Below, piece by piece: positions 43,413-53,476 of a DNA stretch of 64,000 nt; position 1 is the stretch's first letter; every line of letters begins with the position of its first letter. A program made the translations under genes and the position numbers. Source of the stretch: Oscillospiraceae bacterium (GTDB lineage Bacteria; Bacillota; Clostridia; Oscillospirales; Acutalibacteraceae); assembly GCA_015065785.1 (NCBI GenBank), contig SVPR01000001.1:62001-126000 (forward strand). Direction: 5' to 3'. The notes under the pieces are model-generated. The model did no database searches and was not told the origin of the DNA. It saw only the letters and a program-made list of their open reading frames with translations.

Positions 43413-45142
43413 ATACAAAAAAGCAAACCTTTAAACGCTTATTTGAAATAATTGGTAAATATAAGCCTATGCTTATTTTAACAATTCTTCTGGCTTTGGT
43501 CTTTGTTGTTATATCATTATATATTCCAATTTTAATAGGTGATGCGATAGATACCATTATAGGTGCTGATAATGTTAATTTTGAATTATTAACACCTATT
43601 CTGGTCAGAATTGCGACAATCGTTCTTTTAGGTGGTATTTCGCAATGGATAATGAGCATTATAAATAACTATATCACTTACAACACTGTAAGAGATATAA
43701 GAGAACTTGCTTTTAAAAAATTGATGAAATTACCTATAAAATATATTGATAGTAACGCACATGGTGGCATTGTCAGCAGAGTTATAACTGATGTCGATAC
43801 TTTTGCAGACGGACTTTTAATGGGATTTACTCAAGTTTTTACAGGTGTTGCAACAATTGTCGGAACTTTAGTTTTTATGCTTAGTATGAATCCGTTGATA
43901 ACGGTTGCAGTCATTATTTTAACACCTTTATCTTTGTTTGCTGCAAAATTTATTTCAAGCAAAACTTATTCACTTTTTAAATTACAGTCTGAAAAAAGGG
44001 CAGAGCAAACTGCTTTAACCGAAGAAATGATTACTAATGTAAAGACTGTTAAAGCTTTTAACTTTGAAGATAAAGCAATTACAAATTTCGGTGACATAAA
44101 CAACTCATTAAGCAAAGTGTCACTAAAAGCTGTTTTTTATTCATCTTTAACAAACCCTGTAACTCGTTTTGTTAATAGTATGGTTTATATGGTAGTTGCT
44201 TTAATTGGTGCTGTTTTTGTCATAAATGGTGGTTTAACAGTTGGTATGTTGGTTAGCTTTTTAAGCTATGCTAATCAATACACTAAGCCGTTCAACGAGA
44301 TTTCTGGTGTTATTACCGAGCTTCAGAATGCTATTGCTTGTTTGAATCGGGTTTTTGACTTAATTTATGAAGAAGAACGCTCTTGTGATGGCAGTGAACA
44401 CTTCACAAATAACAATGGTACTGTCGAATTTAAAAATGTGTATTTTTCATATAGCCCTGATAAACCATTGATTGAAGATTTTTCATTGAAAGTTAACCCA
44501 GGAGAAACTATTGCGATTGTTGGTCCTACGGGTTGTGGTAAAACAACTTTAATAAATATTCTTATGCGTTTTTATGATGTTCAGAGTGGCCAAATCATAA
44601 TAAATGGTAAAAATATTAAAGATATAAGTCGTGATGAGTTGCGCTCAAGCTTTGGTATGGTACTGCAAGAAACCTGGCTCAAAAGTGGAACAGTTTTTGA
44701 AAACTTAAAGATGGGGTTACCTGAAGCAACAGAAGAACAAATAATAGAGGCTGCCAAATTAACAAGAGCCCACAGCTTTATTAAAAGATTGCCTAATGGG
44801 TACAACACAGTTATTGGGGAAAGTGGTGGTTCGCTTTCAGAGGGTCAGAAGCAGCTTTTATGTATTACGAGAGTAATGGCGATGAATCCGCCTATGCTTA
44901 TTCTTGATGAAGCAACTTCTTCAATTGATACCCGTACTGAACTAAAAATCAGTAAAGCGTTTGATTTACTGATGAAAAATAAAACCTCTTTTGTTGTTGC
45001 CCACAGACTTTCAACAATCAAAGATGCTGACCGAATTCTTGTAATGAAAGATGGTAATGTAATAGAAATCGGTACACATAGTGAGTTAATTAATCAAAAA
45101 GGTTTTTATTATTCTTTATATAAAAGTCAATTCGATTTTTAA
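43409..45142 (+). CDS. ABC exporter half with active Walker B (second of pair)
   Basis: 577 aa: exporter domain and ATPase with Walker A GPTGCGKTT (372-380), non-canonical signature LSEGQ (476-480), Walker B MLILDE with Glu501 and an intact switch His (AHRLST). With the preceding subunit it builds one normal ATP site (this Glu with LSGGQ of the partner) and one degenerate site (partner Asp with LSEGQ), the known asymmetric layout. ATGA overlap and shared promoter region indicate co-translation. The export substrate cannot be told. Confidence 0.93.
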   Translation: MNTKKQTFKRLFEIIGKYKPMLILTILLALVFVVISLYIPILIGDAIDTIIGADNVNFELLTPILVRIATIVLLGGISQWIMSIINNYITYNTVRDIRELAFKKLMKLPIKYIDSNAHGGIVSRVITDVDTFADGLLMGFTQVFTGVATIVGTLVFMLSMNPLITVAVIILTPLSLFAAKFISSKTYSLFKLQSEKRAEQTALTEEMITNVKTVKAFNFEDKAITNFGDINNSLSKVSLKAVFYSSLTNPVTRFVNSMVYMVVALIGAVFVINGGLTVGMLVSFLSYANQYTKPFNEISGVITELQNAIACLNRVFDLIYEEERSCDGSEHFTNNNGTVEFKNVYFSYSPDKPLIEDFSLKVNPGETIAIVGPTGCGKTTLINILMRFYDVQSGQIIINGKNIKDISRDELRSSFGMVLQETWLKSGTVFENLKMGLPEATEEQIIEAAKLTRAHSFIKRLPNGYNTVIGESGGSLSEGQKQLLCITRVMAMNPPMLILDEATSSIDTRTELKISKAFDLLMKNKTSFVVAHRLSTIKDADRILVMKDGNVIEIGTHSELINQKGFYYSLYKSQFDF

Positions 45143-45208
45143 ATATAAGCTATTTTATTAGCAGATAGTATTCCGCCATATTCTTATTATTTTTAAGGAG
45201 TTTTATTT

Positions 45209-46630
45209 ATGAGAAAAATATTAAAAGTATTTTGTAGTATTATGAGCTCAGTTCTTTTGTTTTCAGTTTTAGTTCCTTCAGCTTTTGCAAAAGATTGGAG
45301 CACCGAATGGCAAAAATATCTCGATGCCGGAAAAGGTGTTTCAATTGCACCGGGTAACGATGATACTGAGATTTATGTAACATGGTACGGTGGTAAGGAT
45401 GGTGTTACTCCGACTGTTAAAGTCAGTGAAAGCGCTGATATGAAAAATTCCAAGGTTTTTCAGGGTACCATTCATTCTAATGAAAAGGTTGAGCGTTCAA
45501 ATCATGTAACATTAACAGGCTTAGAAAAAGGCAAAACTTATTACTATGTTTGCTGTGATGGTACAACTGATACTGAACCAACTTCATTTAAAACTGTTGC
45601 TGAAAATGAGTCTTTTTCAGCATTATATGTAAGCGATATACATATAACAGGTGAAGATTATGAGGATGAATACTTACAGGCAACCTCAAGAGAATTTGAT
45701 AATGTTTTAAATGAAGCAACTAAGAAGACAGATATTTCTCTTGTTTTATCTGGTGGTGACCAGGCAACAGAGGGGAGAGCTTGTGAGTATTTTGCAATGG
45801 TAATGCCAAACGAACTCAGAGAGATTCCGACCTCAATTGCAGTTGGTAATCATGATGTTAAAAGATATACTTTTGGTGCTATTGCTAACTATCCTAATAT
45901 GAAAACAGAAAATTTATCAGATTCTTTAATTTGTAGTGATTATTACTTTGTAAAAGGTAATGCTCTTTTCCTTATTATTGACAGCACCAACTCTTCTGCT
46001 GCTGACCACTACGAATTTGTTAAAAATGCAGTTGAAAAGAATCCTGATATAAAGTGGAGAGTTATGATGTTCCACCACGATTTATATGGTGGTCACATTG
46101 AGTCAAGAGAGGGAGAGAATAAGCTCCTAAGACTTCTGTTTACTCCTATTATTGATGAATTTCAAATAGACCTTTGCCTTATGGGGCACAGTCACTGTTA
46201 TAGCCAGAGCCATGTTATTTATAATCGTGTAATCAGTGAAGAACTCACTAAAAATGATAAAATCACAAATCCAAAAGGTACAGTGTATTTTTCTTCGGGT
46301 ACACTTACACCTGCAGAAGCTGAAAAATCAGGATATCCTGTAGTTTTTGATTCTGATATTAAGAGTGAATTTATTGCTACCGACTGTCTTGCACATGATG
46401 ATTCTATTTACAGTATCCTTGATTTTACTGACTCTACTCTCACGGTAAAATCATATATCAAAGGTACAGAAGAGGCGTTCAATTCTCTTGAAATTACAAA
46501 GACTTCACAGCAGGGCGGACACCCGGACGAAGATGCTCCACTGTGGTTTAAAATTGGTAAATACATAGGCACGCTATATAATATGATAAACAATATTTCA
46601 AGAAATGGCGAGATTAAGGAACGCGGTTAA
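45209..46630 (+). CDS. Secreted purple-acid-phosphatase-like metallophosphoesterase
   Basis: 473 aa. Signal peptide with cleavage after AFA (about residue 27), an N-terminal fibronectin-like domain (about 40-130, ending LEKGKTYYYVCC), and a calcineurin-like domain with DIHITG, GGDQATEG, GNHDV, HHDLYGG and GHSHCY, so all metal motifs are kept. Probably hydrolyses phosphate esters outside the cell. The C-terminal stretch is a short amphipathic region (LWFKIGKYIGTLYNMINNI). Ribosome site TAAGGAG. A bidirectional terminator follows. Confidence 0.88.
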   Translation: MRKILKVFCSIMSSVLLFSVLVPSAFAKDWSTEWQKYLDAGKGVSIAPGNDDTEIYVTWYGGKDGVTPTVKVSESADMKNSKVFQGTIHSNEKVERSNHVTLTGLEKGKTYYYVCCDGTTDTEPTSFKTVAENESFSALYVSDIHITGEDYEDEYLQATSREFDNVLNEATKKTDISLVLSGGDQATEGRACEYFAMVMPNELREIPTSIAVGNHDVKRYTFGAIANYPNMKTENLSDSLICSDYYFVKGNALFLIIDSTNSSAADHYEFVKNAVEKNPDIKWRVMMFHHDLYGGHIESREGENKLLRLLFTPIIDEFQIDLCLMGHSHCYSQSHVIYNRVISEELTKNDKITNPKGTVYFSSGTLTPAEAEKSGYPVVFDSDIKSEFIATDCLAHDDSIYSILDFTDSTLTVKSYIKGTEEAFNSLEITKTSQQGGHPDEDAPLWFKIGKYIGTLYNMINNISRNGEIKERG

Positions 46631-46641
46631 AATTAGATAAT

Positions 46642-46675
46642 AAAAAAGCTTGTAGTAAAAACTACAAGCTTTTTT
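46642..46675. terminator. Bidirectional terminator between the phosphatase gene and 6S RNA
   Basis: Perfect 15-bp stem (46642-46656 with 46661-46675), 4-nt loop, with T-run in both reading directions (A-run 46642-46647 and T-run 46670-46675). Confidence 0.9.
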
Positions 46676-46858
46676 AATTCCCGCAATGCCGGATGCGGTA
46701 ATAAAAACCTGCTTTCTGGCAGGTGGGTGTTCTCTCCGTGAGTTCACGCTCCCTTCGTCCGCAAAAGCGGGAGGTCTGCAATCCGTCACAGAAGTCCGAA
46801 CTCCCTTAAAATTGACATAGGGTTAATATTATCCACATTTGTCGCACACCGCAGGAAT
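46676..46858 (-). ncRNA. ssrS: 6S RNA
   Basis: About 181 nt on the minus strand, the usual 6S size. The ends pair over 12 bp (5' TTCCTGCGGTGT with 3' GGCATTGCGGGAA, with G-U pairs), giving the closing stem. A large central bubble follows, with a small hairpin ACCTGC/GCAGGT on its 3' side, then a long apical rod closed by GAGTTC/GAACTC and CCGC/GCGG. This architecture is that of 6S RNA, which binds RNA polymerase holoenzyme and limits sigma-A transcription. A terminator follows at once. It lies 30 nt after the DUF1292 gene on the same strand. Confidence 0.85.
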
Positions 46859-46887
46859 TATATTTAATATATACTTTTTAGCTTAAA

Positions 46888-47217
46888 TTATTCTTCGTCT
46901 TCAAACTCAAAAATATCAGCAAGTCTTTCTTCGAAAAGTTTACCAATTTTATCAAAGAGCTTATCGTCTTCAATAGGCTCTAAATAAAGCTCGCCATCTT
47001 CTTCTGTAACCTTGAGAATAATAAGCTCACCATTGCTATCAAGAATTTCTTCAGCCTCATCATAAACAGGGAGAAGTGCAACGAATTTGCCCTCATCTGT
47101 TTCAATTCTGTCTAATTCTTCAAAAGTATGTTCAACGCCATCGTCATCAACAACAGAAACGATGTCAGGACCAAATTCTTCGTTGATGTTTTCAACTGCA
47201 TCAAAATTTTCTGCCAT
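46888..47217 (-). CDS. DUF1292-family acidic protein
   Basis: 109 aa, strongly acidic (many Asp and Glu, C-terminus FEFEDEE), with the DUF1292 pattern VVDDDGVEHTFEELDRIETDEGKFVALLPV. Related Firmicutes proteins (YrzB family) are of unknown function. The start is ATG 47217 with TTAGGTGATAA upstream; the GTG at 47226 lies inside the ribosome site. It has its own promoter and is followed by 6S RNA. Confidence 0.88.
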   Translation of the reverse strand: MAENFDAVENINEEFGPDIVSVVDDDGVEHTFEELDRIETDEGKFVALLPVYDEAEEILDSNGELIILKVTEEDGELYLEPIEDDKLFDKIGKLFEERLADIFEFEDEE

Positions 47218-47250
47218 AGTTATCACCTAAACCTTTCAAATTACTATTTA

Positions 47251-47279
47251 ATTTTATACTGTTTTCTTATTTTAGTCAA
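47251..47279 (-). promoter_or_regulatory. Promoter of the DUF1292 gene (and perhaps 6S RNA)
   Basis: Minus strand TTGACT (47279-47274), 17-nt spacer, TAAAAT (47256-47251). Confidence 0.7.
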
Positions 47280-47286
47280 CAGTAAA

Positions 47287-48141
47287 TTATTCCGTGATTT
47301 CAGCACTCCAGGTAAAAGTTTCACTTGAATTTGCTTCTAAAGATAAAATTCCGCGTTTTTCACTTAAATCAGCTTTTTTGTCGTGGTTATCATTTATTCC
47401 CCACCAAGGCTCAATGCAAACATAAGGTGCATTTGGCTTTGCCCAGATACCGAGAACAGGTGAATCAAAATTGAATCTTATAACTCTGCTATGATTATCA
47501 CTTTTTAGAGATATCACTTTATCTGTATATCCGCTTAAAATTAACGCGTCGTTGTCAAAAGTATTTTTTTCAATTGTAATTCTTTTTTCGTTCTTTAACA
47601 ACTCAACCTGACTATCAATCAAAAGTGATTCCTCATCAATTTGTTCGTTTAAAACAGAGACTTGCGGATTATCAAATTCAAGGTAGTCACCAATTTTGCA
47701 GTTGAAACCAGGATGAGCACCAAATGAATAATACATTACACAATCATTTTTATTTACAACCTTATGTAAAACTTCTAAACCGTTATCATTTAATTTGAAT
47801 GTAACATACAAATCAAAATGATATGGATAGATTTTTAAAGACGATTCATCATCACTCTGAACAAATGTAAGACTATCTTTTGTTTGCTCAACTAACTTAA
47901 ATGGCTTTTTTCTTACGATTCCGTGCTTTTCCATTGAATATTCTTTGCCGTTGAGACGATATTTGTCATCAAGAAGTCTGCCAATAACCGGAAAAAGAAT
48001 AGGGGATTGACCATACCAGATATCAGTATTACCTTCCCAAATATATTCAATACCTGTTTTTTTCGATTTTAAAGAAGTGAGCTCAGCACCCATTTCTTTT
48101 ACACCTAAAGTGAAAAATTCGTTTTCTGCAGTATAAATCAT
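47287..48141 (-). CDS. Aldose 1-epimerase family protein (LacX-like)
   Basis: 284 aa galactose-mutarotase fold: FPVIGRL and MEKHGIVRKK near the N-terminus, SFGAHPGFNC in the middle (conserved His), and a C-terminal Glu in CIEPWWG. This set fits the LacX-like branch of aldose-1-epimerases rather than classic GalM. It probably interconverts alpha and beta sugars; the sugar is unknown, and no sugar operon adjoins. It follows pyrR by 44 nt on the same strand. Confidence 0.85.
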   Translation of the reverse strand: MIYTAENEFFTLGVKEMGAELTSLKSKKTGIEYIWEGNTDIWYGQSPILFPVIGRLLDDKYRLNGKEYSMEKHGIVRKKPFKLVEQTKDSLTFVQSDDESSLKIYPYHFDLYVTFKLNDNGLEVLHKVVNKNDCVMYYSFGAHPGFNCKIGDYLEFDNPQVSVLNEQIDEESLLIDSQVELLKNEKRITIEKNTFDNDALILSGYTDKVISLKSDNHSRVIRFNFDSPVLGIWAKPNAPYVCIEPWWGINDNHDKKADLSEKRGILSLEANSSETFTWSAEITE

Positions 48142-48185
48142 ATTAAATATACTCCTTTATTTTAAAAGCATTGCTAATAATATAA

Positions 48186-49411
<1,226 letters not shown>

Positions 49412-49413
49412 TT

Positions 49414-50064
49414 TTATTCCTCGTCTATATTGTCAATATTGTTTATTTGGTAGCATAAAGTCATAAGTGAGTCACCGAGATGAACATTTTCAACGGCAAT
49501 GCCTTTATAATTTGTAGCAATGTCATATTGCGTGAAATTCCAGAATCCTTTAATACCTAAAGAAACTAATTTTTTGGCAGTAGAATCAGCAAATTCGCTT
49601 GGAATACAAAGAATTGCTACACTCGGTTTATGCTCCTTACAAAAAGCTTCAAGGGTATCAGCGGCTAATACTGTTTTGTTACCGATTTGCTGACCAACTA
49701 CATTAGGGTTACTATCAAAAATACCAATAAGGTCAAAACCACGATCCTCAAATCTCAAATGAGTAGCAACAGCGTGACCAAGGTTACCTGCACCAATGAG
49801 TACCGCTTTAAATCTACTGCTCAAACCGAGGATATTGCCGATTTCATTGTAGAGCTGCTCAATATTATAACCGTAGCCCTGTTGGCCAAATCCGCCAAAA
49901 CAGTTAAGGTCCTGACGGATTTGAGATGCAGTTAAACCCATTCTTGCAGATAATTCTTTTGAAGAGATTCTGACAACACCTTGCTTTTTCAATTCTTCTA
50001 AATATCTGTGATATCTCGGAAGTCTTTTAATAACTGGTGTTGAAACCTGTTCGTTTTTTTTCAT
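49414..50064 (-). CDS. rex: Redox-sensing transcriptional repressor Rex
   Basis: 216 aa. N-terminal winged helix (RLPRYHRYLEELKKQGV, SSKELSARMGLTASQIRQDL) and a Rossmann domain with the NAD(H) motif GAGNLGHA, then FDSNPNVVGQ and CIPSEFA. Rex senses the NADH/NAD ratio and represses fermentation and respiration genes under low NADH. It lies 30 nt after icd on the same strand; a Rex-like operator covers the acn start site, so the operon may be autoregulated. Confidence 0.96.
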   Translation of the reverse strand: MKKNEQVSTPVIKRLPRYHRYLEELKKQGVVRISSKELSARMGLTASQIRQDLNCFGGFGQQGYGYNIEQLYNEIGNILGLSSRFKAVLIGAGNLGHAVATHLRFEDRGFDLIGIFDSNPNVVGQQIGNKTVLAADTLEAFCKEHKPSVAILCIPSEFADSTAKKLVSLGIKGFWNFTQYDIATNYKGIAVENVHLGDSLMTLCYQINNIDNIDEE

Positions 50065-50094
50065 AGTATCTCAACTACCTTTTCGCTCTTAAAA

Positions 50095-51258
50095 TTAAAG
50101 AGTTTTTAAAGTGTCCATAACATATTGACCGAATTCCTCACAAGTGCAACCTGTGTCACGACCGGTAATAGTTATTTTCTTTTCTGTAATCATACAAATA
50201 TCAAGTGCTTTTTCAAGCTTGTCAGCTTCTTCTTGTTTGCCGATGTGTGAAAGAAGGAGTACAGATGCACGAAGCATTGAGCAAGGGTCAGCATATTGGC
50301 CACGACCTTCTTTAACCATACGAGGTGCAGAGCCGTGGATAGCTTCAAACATTGCGTATTGCTTACCGATATTTGCACTACCTGCAGTACCAACACCACC
50401 CTGGAATTCGGCAGCTTCGTCAGTAATGATATCACCATAAAGGTTAGGAAGAACGAAAACCTTGAAATCTGTACGGCGTTTTTTATCAACTAATTTTGCT
50501 GTTGTGATATCAATATACCATTCATCAGTAATGATTTCAGGGTAATCTTTAGCAACATTTTTGCAAAGGTTTAAGAATTTACCATCAGTTGTTTTGATAA
50601 TATTTGCTTTTGTTATGATAGAAACTCTTTCTTTTTTATTGTTTCTTGCATATTCGTAAGCGAGCTTTGCAATTCTTTCAGTACCTTCTGTTGTTGTTAC
50701 AACAAAGTCAAAAGCTAATTCACCGTCAACATCAACACCTTTTGAGCCGACAGCATAAGCACCTTCAGTATTTTCTCTGAAGAATGTCCAGTCAATGTTT
50801 TCTTCCGGGATTTTAACAGGGCGAACATTTGCAAAAAGGTCAAGTGCTTTACGCATAGCAACATTTGCACTTTCAATATTCGGGAGTCCGTCACCAGCCT
50901 GAGGAGTGGTTGTAGGGCCTTTTAAAATAACATCACAAGCCTTTAACTCTTCCATAACATCATCAGGAATAGCTTTCATTACTTTTGCACGATTTTCGAT
51001 AGTAAGACCATCAATATATTTGAATTCAATTCTGCCACTGTCAACATCATCTTTTAAGATATATTTAAGAACATTTGCAGACTCTTTTGTGATGATAGGA
51101 CCAATGCCGTCACCACCACAAACGCCGATAACGATTTTATCGAGTGATTTAAAATCTTTGAAATCTTTTGTTGATTTGATTTTCTGGTTTCTTTCATCTT
51201 GCTCAATAAGAAGTGCTTTGAATTTTTCAAGAGCTGAATTGATTTGTACTTCGTTCAT
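50095..51258 (-). CDS. icd: Isocitrate dehydrogenase, NAD-type (isopropylmalate-dehydrogenase family)
   Basis: 387 aa of the isocitrate/isopropylmalate dehydrogenase family: GGDGIGP, substrate site FRENTEGAYAVGSKG, and VLPNLYGDIITDEAAEFQGGVG with the metal-binding Asp residues. The pairing with aconitase points to isocitrate as substrate, making 2-oxoglutarate for glutamate. It has a C-terminal CTCEEFGQ stretch. Cofactor choice (NAD or NADP) cannot be settled by eye. Two nt separate it from acn. Confidence 0.9.
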   Translation of the reverse strand: MNEVQINSALEKFKALLIEQDERNQKIKSTKDFKDFKSLDKIVIGVCGGDGIGPIITKESANVLKYILKDDVDSGRIEFKYIDGLTIENRAKVMKAIPDDVMEELKACDVILKGPTTTPQAGDGLPNIESANVAMRKALDLFANVRPVKIPEENIDWTFFRENTEGAYAVGSKGVDVDGELAFDFVVTTTEGTERIAKLAYEYARNNKKERVSIITKANIIKTTDGKFLNLCKNVAKDYPEIITDEWYIDITTAKLVDKKRRTDFKVFVLPNLYGDIITDEAAEFQGGVGTAGSANIGKQYAMFEAIHGSAPRMVKEGRGQYADPCSMLRASVLLLSHIGKQEEADKLEKALDICMITEKKITITGRDTGCTCEEFGQYVMDTLKTL

Positions 51259-51260
51259 AG

Positions 51261-53198
51261 TTAGTTATTCTCCTTTTTTGTGAAATCAAGAAGGCTACCA
51301 GCAGCGAGGATGTCCTTTTGTCTGTCAGAAACATCACAAATGAGCTTGTATTCTTCATTTTTAGTTTTATTTACAAGTGTAATATCCTGGTTAGCTGTAA
51401 GATCAGCTTTGATATTTGGAAGTTGAAGGTCATCATTTACATCAATTTTGTCATAATCAGAAGCATCTTTAAAGTTAAGCGGAATAATACCTGCATTAAC
51501 AAGGTTTGCTTTATGAATACGAGCAAATGATTTTGTGATAACAGCTTTAACACCTAAATAAAGCGGAACCAAAGCGGCGTGCTCTCTTGAAGAGCCCTGA
51601 CCATAGTTTGCACCACCGATAATTACACAGCTTTCAGCTTTTTTACAGTTTTCTGCAAAGTTTTCGTCACATTGACGGAAGCAGAACTGTGAAAGGTAAG
51701 GGATGTTTGAACGGTATGGAAGAATTTTTGCACCTGCAGGCATAATGTGGTCAGTAGTGATATTGTCGCCAACCTTAAGAACAGCCTTAGCAGAAATTGA
51801 AGCAGTGAGAGGAGAGGTTTTTGGGAATGGCTTAATGTTCGGGCCATAATAAACTTCAATTTTTTCTGCTTCTTCTTTTGTTTCAGCAGGTAATTCAATC
51901 ATATTGTCATTTATAATAAATGTCTTTGGAAGAGTAACAGAAATATCGCTTTCAAGCTCAGTCGGGTCAGTAAGAACACCTGTGATTGCTGAAGCAGCAG
52001 CAGTTTCAGGGCTTACAAGATAAACTTTACCATCAGCAGTACCGCTTCTGCCTTCAAAGTTTCTGTTAAAGGTTCTTAAAGAAACACCTGAAGAGCAAGG
52101 GGATTGACCCATACCGATACAAGGACCGCAAGCACTTTCAAGAATACGAGCACCCGCATCAATCATATCAGCTAAAGCACCGTTAAGAGCTAACATATTG
52201 AGAACCTGTTTTGAGCCTGGTGCGATACCAAGGCTTACATTAGGATTAACCTTTTTACCCTTGAGGATTTTTGCAACCTTCATCATATCTAAAAGTGAAG
52301 AGTTTGTGCAAGAACCGATAAGTACCTGATCAACCTTGATTTTGCCGATTTCTGAAATTGATTTAACATTATCAGGCATGTGAGGCATTGCAGCGAGTGG
52401 TTTAAGTGTAGATAAATCAATATCAATAACTCTGTCATATTCTGCGTCAGCGTCAGGAAGAAGCTCTACCCAGTCTTTTTCTCTGCTTTGAGCTTTCATA
52501 AATTCATAAGTGATTTCATCAGATGGGAAAATAGATGTAGTAGCACCGAGCTCAGCACCCATATTTGTGATTGTAGCTCTTTCAGGAACTGAAAGTGTTT
52601 TTACACCTTCACCGCCATATTCAACAACCTTACCAACGCCACCTTTAACAGAAAGAATTCTGAGAACCTCAAGAATAATATCTTTTGCCGCAACATAAGG
52701 TGAAAGCTTACCTGTAAGATTAACCTTGATAACCTCCGGAACAGTGATGTAATAAGCGCCACCGCCCATAGCAACAGCAACATCAAGACCACCTGCACCC
52801 ATAGCGAGCATACCTAAACCGCCACCAGTTGGTGTGTGGCTGTCAGAGCCAATAAGAGTTTTGCCCGGAATACCAAATCTTTCTAAATGAACCTGGTGGC
52901 AAATACCGTTACCGGGACGAGAGTAACGAACACCGCGTTTTTTACAAACACTTTGAATAAATTTGTGATCATCTGCATTTTCAAAACCGGTCTGAAGTGT
53001 GTTGTGGTCAATATAAGCAACTGAAAGCTCAGTTTTTACCTTGTCAATATCCATTGCTTCAAGCTCAAGATAAGCCATTGTACCGGTTGCGTCCTGGGTA
53101 AGAGTCTGGTCAATTCTGATACCAACCTCATTACCTTTGGCGTATTCACCGTCAACAAGGTGATTTTTAATAATCTTTTCACATAATGTAAGACCCAT
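51261..53198 (-). CDS. acn: Aconitate hydratase
   Basis: 645 aa, the compact form common in Clostridia. Fe-S ligands are in GSCTNSS and ESACGPCIGMGQ; other signatures are GSDSHTPTGGGLG, TQDATGTMAYLELEAM and YGQGSSREHAALVP. Interconverts citrate and isocitrate through cis-aconitate. The start is ATG 53198 with GGAGGAATAAC upstream. First gene of the operon with icd; citrate synthase is not in the window, so the pathway needs another locus. Confidence 0.95.
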   Translation of the reverse strand: MGLTLCEKIIKNHLVDGEYAKGNEVGIRIDQTLTQDATGTMAYLELEAMDIDKVKTELSVAYIDHNTLQTGFENADDHKFIQSVCKKRGVRYSRPGNGICHQVHLERFGIPGKTLIGSDSHTPTGGGLGMLAMGAGGLDVAVAMGGGAYYITVPEVIKVNLTGKLSPYVAAKDIILEVLRILSVKGGVGKVVEYGGEGVKTLSVPERATITNMGAELGATTSIFPSDEITYEFMKAQSREKDWVELLPDADAEYDRVIDIDLSTLKPLAAMPHMPDNVKSISEIGKIKVDQVLIGSCTNSSLLDMMKVAKILKGKKVNPNVSLGIAPGSKQVLNMLALNGALADMIDAGARILESACGPCIGMGQSPCSSGVSLRTFNRNFEGRSGTADGKVYLVSPETAAASAITGVLTDPTELESDISVTLPKTFIINDNMIELPAETKEEAEKIEVYYGPNIKPFPKTSPLTASISAKAVLKVGDNITTDHIMPAGAKILPYRSNIPYLSQFCFRQCDENFAENCKKAESCVIIGGANYGQGSSREHAALVPLYLGVKAVITKSFARIHKANLVNAGIIPLNFKDASDYDKIDVNDDLQLPNIKADLTANQDITLVNKTKNEEYKLICDVSDRQKDILAAGSLLDFTKKENN

Positions 53199-53217
53199 TG
53201 TTATTCCTCCAACGAAC

Positions 53218-53236
53218 TTGTTTAATTTTTTAACAA
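53218..53236. promoter_or_regulatory. Rex-like operator over the acn start site
   Basis: TTGTTTAATTTTTTAACAA: half-sites TTGTT and AACAA match the Rex consensus (TTGTTAA-N4-TTAACAA) but the spacing is one base longer and one half has TTTA. It lies just after the -10 box, so bound Rex would block initiation. Confidence 0.5.
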
Positions 53237-53241
53237 AGTAT

Positions 53242-53270
53242 ATTGTATAATTTTTGACGCTTTTTGTCAA
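53242..53270 (-). promoter_or_regulatory. Promoter of acn-icd-rex
   Basis: Minus strand TTGACA (53270-53265), 17-nt spacer, TACAAT (53247-53242). Confidence 0.75.
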
Positions 53271-53395
53271 TGAAAACAGATGAACTATTATAGTATAAAT
53301 TTATTGGAATTTTCTTATTTTTTTATATAATATATACAATATATAAATATTCAAAAAAATTAAGTCAATAAATTGTGTTTTTATTGGCTTAAATC

Positions 53396-53424
53396 TTGCA
53401 CTTTTTTAAAAATTGTGTTAGAAT
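53396..53424 (+). promoter_or_regulatory. Promoter of the ClpP-like gene
   Basis: TTGCAC (53396-53401), 17-nt spacer, TAGAAT (53419-53424), 52 nt before the start. Confidence 0.6.
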
Positions 53425-53476
53425 GTAATTTGGTTATTTTCGCGAATTCAGGACACAATACACTTGGTGATATATT

